Positions 1 through 5,926 of a stretch of 64,000 nt of DNA are shown one piece after another. The DNA comes from Streptomyces griseoloalbus. GTDB lineage: Bacteria; Actinomycetota; Actinomycetes; Streptomycetales; Streptomycetaceae. A model generated the notes under the pieces. It made no database searches. It had not been told where the DNA came from and saw only the letters and a list, made by a program, of their open reading frames with translations. The position numbers and the translations under genes were made by a program. Positions within the stretch are counted from its first letter, which is position 1. Each line of letters starts with the position of its first letter. The stretch covers positions 31,471-95,470 of the forward strand of contig BMUD01000028.1 in assembly GCA_014650015.1 (NCBI GenBank), given 5' to 3'.

Positions 1-99
1 GACTCCCGCGGCGATCGCCAGCTGCATCAGCAGGACCTGCGAGAACACCCGCCGCGGCAGGCCGAGGCGCAGGCGGCGTGCGGGGGGAGTGGGACTCAT
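1..99 (-). CDS. Sensor histidine kinase, N-terminal start only (cut by window edge)
   Basis: Only the first 33 codons are present, reading leftward from an ATG at 97-99. They encode a short basic, proline-containing N-terminus (MSPTPPARRLRLGLPRR) followed by the start of a hydrophobic stretch (VFSQVLLMQLAIAAGV), which looks like the first transmembrane helix of a membrane protein. The pattern matches the N-terminus of DcuS/CitA-type streptomycete sensor kinases, but no catalytic domain is visible, so the function is inferred only from this start. The 171 bases between it and the next gene hold its upstream region; no clear promoter was seen there. Confidence 0.5.
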   Translation of the reverse strand, partial: MSPTPPARRLRLGLPRRVFSQVLLMQLAIAAGV

Positions 100-270
100 A
101 CCCAAGACGGTACGTGGGTGGGCGCGGGGGGCCGCAGGGGTGTGGCGGGGATCTCCCGGGCGCGCGGGCGGGACGCGGCTCACGCGCGTGCGGGACCGAC
201 CGGCACGGGGGACGCCTGTGGGGCCTGCCCATCACTGCACCGCGCGGGGCTCTGTGGCCGCGCGGGACGG

Positions 271-1209
271 TCAGCCGGCCAGCGCCGCCACGGTCATCTC
301 GCGGACCGCCATCACGTCCATCCGCGCGGGTGAACCGAGCACCGACCCGCAGCTCTCCGGACGGGGCGGAAGCGAGGCCCCCTGCGCGACCTCCACCAGC
401 CACCGGCGCCCGTCCACGTGGGCGACGGTCACCTCCCAGCGGGACGCCGCGCCGTCCGTCCGTACGACGCTCAGGGCCTCCGCGGCGTACTCGCCCACCG
501 CGTGCCGGACGGCCAGCTCGGCCGTCTGACCGGGCCGCTCCCAGGCGGACCTGCCGCGGCACCCCTCGACGACGATCCGGCCCTCCTGCGCCCTGTGCAG
601 CACCTCTTCGACGAGATGTGCCTCGGCCCTGCCGTAGGCGTAGCCGTACGGCAGGACGAGCACCGTGGGGGAGAAGCGGTGACCACCCAGGTGGGTGACC
701 TCCCAGACGCCCTTGACCCCGGAAGCGGCCAGTTCGGCCGCCAGAGGGCGGCCGAGGAGGGCACAGCAGCGGTCACGCTTGCCGTTGGTGCAGACGAGGG
801 CGAGCGGGTCGCCCTCGTGGGGCCGCCCGCCGAGCACCGTGTCGAACGTGTCGGGCTCGCCCCTGCCGAGCGCGGCGAAATCGAGGTCGAGCAGCCGTTC
901 GGGCTCCGCGGTCGTGGCGGCGCGCAGCCACACGTTGCCCGGAACGGTGTGGGCCACATACACCTGTCGCGTGGCGGGCACCCGGCAGTCCGCGTGCCGC
1001 CCGGGGCGGCGGATGAGCGCGATGCGCACCCCGGTGCCCTTCGCGGCCGTCTCCAGGGCGCGGCCCAGCGCGGGGTCGAGATGGCTCGAGGTGAGCGCCT
1101 TGGCACCCCAGGGGCCGGACTGCTCCAGCAGCAGCCAGGTGCTCGCGGTGGCCGCGGTTCCCGCGACCGGCTCGTCGAGCGTGCGGGAGACGGTTGTGCA
1201 CGTACTCAC
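271..1209 (-). CDS. Sucrase/ferredoxin-like family protein (thioredoxin-like Fe-S protein)
   Basis: A 312-residue protein of the sucrase/ferredoxin-like (Apd1-related) family. The mid-protein signature CTNGKRDRCC and the downstream HLGGHRFSP segment supply Cys and His residues that in this family ligate an Fe-S cluster in a thioredoxin-like fold. The exact substrate is unknown; members are linked to redox and iron homeostasis. The start is a GTG at 1207-1209. No Shine-Dalgarno sequence sits at proper distance, so translation may be leaderless. The 24 bases separating it from the upstream gene are filled by a near-consensus iron box, so expression is probably repressed by iron-loaded DmdR1/IdeR. 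Confidence 0.85.
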   Translation of the reverse strand: MSTCTTVSRTLDEPVAGTAATASTWLLLEQSGPWGAKALTSSHLDPALGRALETAAKGTGVRIALIRRPGRHADCRVPATRQVYVAHTVPGNVWLRAATTAEPERLLDLDFAALGRGEPDTFDTVLGGRPHEGDPLALVCTNGKRDRCCALLGRPLAAELAASGVKGVWEVTHLGGHRFSPTVLVLPYGYAYGRAEAHLVEEVLHRAQEGRIVVEGCRGRSAWERPGQTAELAVRHAVGEYAAEALSVVRTDGAASRWEVTVAHVDGRRWLVEVAQGASLPPRPESCGSVLGSPARMDVMAVREMTVAALAG

Positions 1210-1228
1210 AGAGGTGAGCCTAACCTGA
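1210..1228 (-). promoter_or_regulatory. Iron box (DmdR1/IdeR-type operator)
   Basis: On the minus strand the 19 bases read TCAGGTTAGGCTCACCTCT. They agree at 16 of 19 positions with the actinobacterial iron-box consensus TTAGGTTAGGCTCACCTAA. The site abuts the GTG start of the sucrase/ferredoxin-like gene, where a repressor would block a leaderless or very short-leader promoter. Confidence 0.8.
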
Positions 1229-1233
1229 CTTGC

Positions 1234-2523
1234 TCAGGAGTGACGTGTCACCCCACCCGCGTCCGGCTCGGGCAGCGGCCGTGGTGGCTTCGGCCCCGCG
1301 TACTGCCCGCTGGGGCGCATACGCAGGGGGCGCTCGCCGTACTCCTCCAGGGCGTGGGCGATCCATCCGGCCGTACGGGCGACGGCGAAGATCGTCTCGC
1401 CTGCCGTGGCCGGCATGCCGGAGGACGCAGTGAAGACGGCGAGAGCCAGGTCGACGTTGGCGTGCAGGGGGGTGTGGCGGGCGGCGGTGGCCACGATGTC
1501 GCGTGCGGCGGCCAGGGCGGGGCCGGCGTGCGGGATGTCCTCCAGGAGGGCGAAGAGCGCACGCGCGCGTGGGTCCTCACCGGGGTAGAGGCGGTGGCCG
1601 AGTCCCGGGATGCGGCGGCCGGCCCGCAGTTCGTCGGCGACCACGGGGGTCGCGTCCCCCTGGTCGAGAACCTCCAGCAGCAGCCTGTGCGCGAGGCCGC
1701 CGGCCGCTCCGTGCAGCGGGCCCTCAAGCACGCCCAGCCCCGCCGAGACGGCCGCGTAGGGGTGTGCGCGGGCGGAGGCGGCGACGCGGACGGCGAGCGT
1801 GGAGGCGGCGAGGTCGTGGTCGACGAGGAGCGCGAGGGCCGTGTCCAGGACGCGCAGCCGCGCCTCGTCGGCCTCCCACCCGGTGAGCCGGGCCCAGAGG
1901 CGGTGGGCCAGCGGACCGGAGTCGCGGTGGCCGGGGGGGACCGCGGGGAGGGCGGCGACGAGGGTGGGGATGAGCGACCGGGCCGTGCCGAGTACGGCCT
2001 CCTCGGACAGGTCGAAGCGCAGCGGGTCGGCGGTCGCCGCGGCGATGGCCGCGACCCGCAGGCGGTCGGTGGGCGTGGCGTGTTCGGGCAGGGCGTCGAC
2101 GGCGCGCCGGGCCACGGCGACGGACGCCTCGGGTGCGCCGAATGCGGCACCGGGGCGGAGCCGGCCCGTCCACAGCCACTCGGCGACCTCCTCGTAGGTG
2201 TGCCGGGTGGCCAGTTCGACGGCGTCGACACCTCGGAAGTAGTACCGGTCGCTGTCGATCAGGGTGAGGCGGGTCCGCACGGACAACTCGCTGCCCGGAC
2301 CGCTCGAACTGCCCGCGCTCCCGCGTCTGTTGCGCCGCGCGAGCGTCTCCACCTCCGCGGCGTCGAAGGTGCTGCCCCGGCCGCCGGGCGCCCGCCGGCT
2401 GCTGAGCTGGCCACGGCTCACGTACGCGTACACGGTCTCCGGCTTCACGCCGAGCAGCTCGGCGGCCTCCTTGGTGCTCAGGCGCCGGTCCGAGCCGACG
2501 GGGGAGAGGTCTTGATCGCGCAT
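1234..2523 (-). CDS. Citrate synthase-family protein with N-terminal MerR/excisionase-type HTH
   Basis: A 429-residue fusion. Residues about 14-45 form a DNA-binding helix-turn-helix (STKEAAELLGVKPETVYAYV) of the MerR/excisionase type. The rest is a citrate synthase fold. Both catalytic histidines are visible (GPLHG and GLGHRLY), as is the catalytic aspartate (NVDLA), so the enzyme could still be active. The ATG at 2521-2523 is chosen because it begins just before the HTH; in-frame codons further upstream would run through the divergent promoter. It is divergent from a second citrate synthase gene, and the palindrome between them is an obvious candidate target for its HTH. A role as a metabolite-sensing autoregulator is inference. 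Confidence 0.85.
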   Translation of the reverse strand: MRDQDLSPVGSDRRLSTKEAAELLGVKPETVYAYVSRGQLSSRRAPGGRGSTFDAAEVETLARRNRRGSAGSSSGPGSELSVRTRLTLIDSDRYYFRGVDAVELATRHTYEEVAEWLWTGRLRPGAAFGAPEASVAVARRAVDALPEHATPTDRLRVAAIAAATADPLRFDLSEEAVLGTARSLIPTLVAALPAVPPGHRDSGPLAHRLWARLTGWEADEARLRVLDTALALLVDHDLAASTLAVRVAASARAHPYAAVSAGLGVLEGPLHGAAGGLAHRLLLEVLDQGDATPVVADELRAGRRIPGLGHRLYPGEDPRARALFALLEDIPHAGPALAAARDIVATAARHTPLHANVDLALAVFTASSGMPATAGETIFAVARTAGWIAHALEEYGERPLRMRPSGQYAGPKPPRPLPEPDAGGVTRHS

Positions 2524-2561
2524 GGGGTCACGGTATCCGTCCTGCCTCACACGGACTGAAG

Positions 2562-2578
2562 CATTGATGCAATCAATG
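2562..2578. promoter_or_regulatory. Perfect palindrome between divergent citrate synthase genes
   Basis: CATTGAT-GCA-ATCAATG: two perfect 7-bp arms around 3 bases, 39 bp from one start codon and 55 bp from the other. It lies just before a TTGACA (2579-2584) with a possible -10 TAGACA at 2601-2606 for the rightward gene. A second inverted repeat, TTGAC-N9-GTCAA, overlaps at 2579-2597. It is a plausible operator for the HTH-citrate synthase protein. Confidence 0.5.
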
Positions 2579-2632
2579 TTGACAGCTTTCCAGTCAAGGA
2601 TAGACAGTCGAATCAAGTTCGAGGAGGAAGTC

Positions 2633-3796
2633 ATGTCTGTCAATGAGGCTGTAGCGGCACGTGTCGAGGTGCCCCGTGGGCTGGCGGGAGTCGTCGTCAC
2701 CGACACCCGTATCGGTGACGTCCGGGGCGACCAGGGCTTCTACCACTACCGGCAGTACTCGGCCGTCGACCTGGCGCGCTCGCGCGGGTTCGAGGACGTA
2801 TGGCATCTGCTGGTGCACGGCGAACTGCCGGACGCGCGGCGCGCCGAGGCGTTCACCGCCGAGACCGCCGCGCTGCGGATGCTGCCCGACGAGGTGCGGA
2901 AGGCGCTGCCCGTCGTCGCGGCGGCCGGCGGGCGCTCGGGCCCGCTCGCCGGGATGCGGACGGCGCTGTCCCTGCTCGGCGCCGCGAAAGGGTTCCGGCC
3001 GGTGTACGACATCGACGCCGACCGGCGCAGGCGGGACACGCTGGAGGCGACCGCGGCGGTGCCGACACTGCTCACGGCGCTGTACCGGCTGGGCAACGGG
3101 CTGGAGCCGGTGGAGCCGCGTGAGGATCTGTCGTACGCGGCGAACTACCTGTACATGTTGACGGGGAAGGAGCCGGACGAGGAGCGGGTGCGGGCGATCG
3201 AGCAGTACTTGATCTCCACCATTGATCACGGCTTCAACGCGTCAACCTTCACGGCACGGGTCATCGCGTCGACGGGCGCGGATGTGGCGGCATGCCTGGC
3301 CGGGGCGGTGGCGGCACTGTCGGGTCCGCTGCACGGCGGTGCGCCGAGCCGGGCGCTGGACACACTGGACGCGATCGGGGTGCCGGAGCGCATCGACTCC
3401 TGGGTCCGTGAGCACGTCCTCGCGGGCGAGCGGATCATGGGCTTCGGCCACGCGATCTACCGCACCGAGGATCCCCGGTCGCGGATGCTGCGCGAGGTGG
3501 CGCAGCGGTTCGGCGGGCCCCGGGTCGCCTTCGCCGTGGAGGTCGAACGCCATGTGGAGGCGATTCTGGCGGAGCTGAAGCCGGGCCGGGCGCTGCACAC
3601 CAATGTGGAGTACTACGCCGGCGTCGTCATGGAACTCTGCGGCGTACCGCGCGAGATGTTCACCCCGACGTTCGCGGCGGCGAGGGTGGTGGGATGGAGC
3701 GCCAACATCCTCGAGCAGGCGGAGGACTCGAAGATCATCAGGCCGGTGGCCCGGTATGTCGGGGAGGGGGCGCCGGTGGCGGTGCCGGGTGCCTGA
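2633..3796 (+). CDS. Citrate synthase / 2-methylcitrate synthase family protein
   Basis: A 387-residue citrate synthase-fold enzyme, expected to condense oxaloacetate with acetyl-CoA (or propionyl-CoA). The start is fixed by an excellent ribosome-binding site, AGGAGGA, 4 bases before ATG 2633. Catalytic histidines are visible in GPLHGGAP and GFGHAIYRTEDPR. At the third catalytic position, normally Asp in an N-V-D motif, this protein reads NVEYY, so Glu replaces Asp. That is either a variant of some actinobacterial paralogs or a sign of altered activity. It is divergent from the HTH-fused homolog, and the pair is probably co-regulated. Which acyl-CoA it prefers cannot be told from sequence. 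Confidence 0.88.
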   Translation: MSVNEAVAARVEVPRGLAGVVVTDTRIGDVRGDQGFYHYRQYSAVDLARSRGFEDVWHLLVHGELPDARRAEAFTAETAALRMLPDEVRKALPVVAAAGGRSGPLAGMRTALSLLGAAKGFRPVYDIDADRRRRDTLEATAAVPTLLTALYRLGNGLEPVEPREDLSYAANYLYMLTGKEPDEERVRAIEQYLISTIDHGFNASTFTARVIASTGADVAACLAGAVAALSGPLHGGAPSRALDTLDAIGVPERIDSWVREHVLAGERIMGFGHAIYRTEDPRSRMLREVAQRFGGPRVAFAVEVERHVEAILAELKPGRALHTNVEYYAGVVMELCGVPREMFTPTFAAARVVGWSANILEQAEDSKIIRPVARYVGEGAPVAVPGA

Positions 3797-4116
3797 AGGC
3801 CGCGAAGGCCTGAAGGGCGATCCCTTGATCGCTTCTTCGGGGTCTTCCGTGATTCGCGCGGACGTATCACTGCCGCGCGCGTAATCCACCCTCATGGGTG
3901 ATGGAAGAGCCGCCTGGTGTGTTACGTCCCTTGAGGCGCGCGGAGGGAAGCGAGGGTCGCGCAAACCGGCGCCTTGCCCGACGTCTGCCCCGCGAATGCT
4001 GCTGACAATCGTTCACTTCGCCGCCGTTCGCACGGCTCGTATCCTGGGGCGTCAGTCAGTCCTCGGGCTCGCACGCAGCCGTGAGCCGGGGTACGCCCAG
4101 GTGTGAGAGGGGTCGC
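3797..4116. other. Intergenic region between citrate synthase and cobW genes
   Basis: About 320 bases without a convincing gene. A small inverted repeat CACCC-TCAT-GGGTG near 3890 could be a weak terminator for the citrate synthase gene. At 4003-4017, TGACAATCGTTCACT agrees at 10 of 15 positions with the actinobacterial Zur box core TGAAAATCATTTTCA. That would suit a COG0523 metallochaperone gene, but the match is weak. Confidence 0.3.
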
Positions 4117-5172
4117 GTGGTGGTGCGGAGCAGCGGTCGGCAGATTCCGGTCGTGGTGCTGGCCGGATTCCTCGGCTCGGGGAAGACCACCCTGCTCAAC
4201 CACCTCCTCCACCGCAGCGGCGGCAGTCGCATCGGTGCCGTCGTCAACGACTTCGGGGCCATCGAGATCGACGCCATGGCCGTGGCCGGTGCCCTCGGGG
4301 ACTCGACCGTGTCGCTCGGCAACGGCTGCCTGTGCTGCGCGGTCGACAGCGGCGAACTCGACGTGTACCTGGAACGGCTGGCCCGGCCCTCCGCCGGGAT
4401 CGACGTCATCGTCATCGAGGCCAGCGGCCTGGCCGAACCGCAGGAGCTCGTGCGGATGGTGCTCGCCAGCGAACATCCGGGGATCGTCTACGGCGGACTC
4501 GTCGAGGTCGTGGACGCCGCCGAGTTCGAGGACACCCGGGCCAGGCACCCGCAGATCGACCGGCACCTCGCCCTCGCCGACCTCGTCGTCCTGAACAAGC
4601 TCGACCGGGTGACGGACGCGGAGCGTGTGCTGGGGCTCGTCCGGTCACTTGTCGACCGTGCCGCGGTCGTGCCCGCCTCGTACGGTCGTGTCGATCCGGA
4701 GTTCCTCTTCGACTGCAGGCCCGGCGAAGAGCGTATCGGGCAGTTGTCGTTCGACGACCTGCACCGCCACGACCACGAGGAGGGGGATCACACCGCGCAT
4801 CTCCACTCCGCGTACGACAGCCTCTCCTTCGTCTCGGGGCGCCCGCTGGACCCACGGCGCTTGATCCGGTTCCTGGACAGCCGGCCCGCGGGGCTGTACC
4901 GGATCAAGGGATACGTGGACTTCGGCCCGCACGACGTCCGCAACCGGTACGCCGTGCATGCCGTGGGGCGGTTCCTGCGGTTCTACCCCGAGCCCTGGAC
5001 ACCCGACGCGGAGCGGCTCACGCAGCTGGTGCTCATCGGGACGGGCATCGACGCCGCCGCTCTCCGCGCGGAGTTGGAGGCGTGCGGGAGCGACAGCGCC
5101 CCACACGCCGACGAGCACGGTATGTGGGGCGTTCTGCGCTATGTGCAGGAGGCCGAGGACCCCGCGGCCTAG
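4117..5172 (+). CDS. CobW/COG0523-family GTP-binding metallochaperone
   Basis: A 351-residue P-loop GTPase of the G3E/COG0523 family, which delivers metal ions (zinc or cobalt) to client proteins. The Walker A loop GFLGSGKTTLLNHLL, the signature metal motif CLCC (in NGNGCLCCA context), the switch region ASGLAEP and the guanine-specificity motif NKLD are all present. A His/Asp/Glu-rich stretch (HRHDHEEGDHTAHLH) is typical of the metal-binding linker, and the C-terminal CobW_C domain follows. GTG 4117 is preferred because AGAGGGG lies 5 bases upstream; an in-frame GTG at 4081 lacks one. Its TAG stop is part of the target-site duplication of the IS that follows. Zinc is the likeliest metal, but this is inference. 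Confidence 0.88.
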   Translation: MVVRSSGRQIPVVVLAGFLGSGKTTLLNHLLHRSGGSRIGAVVNDFGAIEIDAMAVAGALGDSTVSLGNGCLCCAVDSGELDVYLERLARPSAGIDVIVIEASGLAEPQELVRMVLASEHPGIVYGGLVEVVDAAEFEDTRARHPQIDRHLALADLVVLNKLDRVTDAERVLGLVRSLVDRAAVVPASYGRVDPEFLFDCRPGEERIGQLSFDDLHRHDHEEGDHTAHLHSAYDSLSFVSGRPLDPRRLIRFLDSRPAGLYRIKGYVDFGPHDVRNRYAVHAVGRFLRFYPEPWTPDAERLTQLVLIGTGIDAAALRAELEACGSDSAPHADEHGMWGVLRYVQEAEDPAA

Positions 5173-5816
5173 GTGTGCTGACCGGACAGGTTGGTGACGC
5201 GGCTGGCGGGTGGTTGGCCGCTGATGCCGGTGTGGGGTCGGTGGTAGTTGTACCAGTCCAGCCAGTCGGGAAACGCGGCCTGGCGTTCGCGGTCTGAGGT
5301 GTAGGGCCGCTGGTAGGCCCACTCTTCGAGCAGGGTGCGGTGGAAGCGTTCGACCTTGCCGACCTTGTGGCCGCCGCCGTCGGGGATACGGCCGAGCTTC
5401 TTGACGTCGATGTGGATCAGTTCACCGGGCCGTGCTCGCTCGTAGCGGCGCACGGGTTCGCCCGTGGCCCGGTCGCAGGCGGCCAGGGCGGGCAGGCCGT
5501 GCCGGACGAGGATGCGGTGGGCGGTGGAGGCGGCGATACCGGTGCGGGCCGCCAGCCGCAGCGGACCGATGCGGTGCTGGCGTCGCAGCCGCAGAACCTG
5601 CGCCTCGATGGCGGCCGGGGTGCGGTGGGGCTGGCGGTGCGGGCGGCTGGAGCGGTCCTGCATCCCGGCCTCGCCGTGCTGCCGGTAGCGGGCGGCGGTG
5701 GTGTGGCTGACCTGGAAACGTTCCGCGGCCCGCCGCAACGGCCATCCGTCGTCCACGACACACCGGGCCAGACGCAGCCTGCCGGTCGGCGTCAGCGGGG
5801 CATTACGGTGGGACAC
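5169..5816 (-). pseudogene. IS481-family transposase with in-frame catalytic-core deletion
   Basis: The reading frame is open (215 codons) from a GTG preceded by AGGAGG, but about 95 residues of the DDE domain are missing. The N-terminal helix-turn-helix half (GRLRLARCVVDDGWPLRRAA) is intact. The first catalytic Asp is present in GELIHIDVKKLGR, and the catalytic Glu region GKVERFHRTLLEEW follows almost directly. The segment that should hold the second catalytic Asp (a TDNG-type motif) is absent. At the junction CGACCTTG is repeated (5351-5358 and 5360-5367), suggesting deletion by short-repeat recombination. The stop codon TAG is supplied by the duplicated target CTAG. It could at most make an inactive, possibly DNA-binding, protein. 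Confidence 0.88.
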
Positions 5817-5925
5817 GAGGGCCTCCTGCGGTCGGGCGTAGATCTCGCAATCCACACCGAACCCAGAAGACCCTCACCCTTTCAAGCACCCAGCACGCGT
5901 GTCACCAACGTCCCGGGACAGCACA
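5174..5925 (-). mobile_element. Internally deleted IS481-family element
   Basis: About 752 bp bounded by imperfect terminal inverted repeats. Both ends begin TGTGCTG and share an internal GTTGGTGAC block, with a diverged middle. The element is flanked by CCTAGG at 5168-5173 and CCTAGA at 5926-5931, matching the NCTAGN target of IS481-type elements with a duplicated CTAG. Intact relatives are about 1.05 kb; roughly 0.3 kb of the transposase core is missing here, so the copy cannot transpose alone. It sits exactly between the convergent cobW and parC genes. Confidence 0.88.
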
Positions 5926-5926
5926 C

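Noticed and set aside
418-2559. Long open frame on the plus strand opposite the sucrase/ferredoxin-like and citrate synthase genes
   Set aside because: It is the antisense of two genes with clear motifs; its protein is Gly/Arg-rich with no family features.
3894-4106. Small plus-strand frame between citrate synthase and cobW
   Set aside because: No ribosome-binding site or coding bias; it overlaps the probable cobW promoter.
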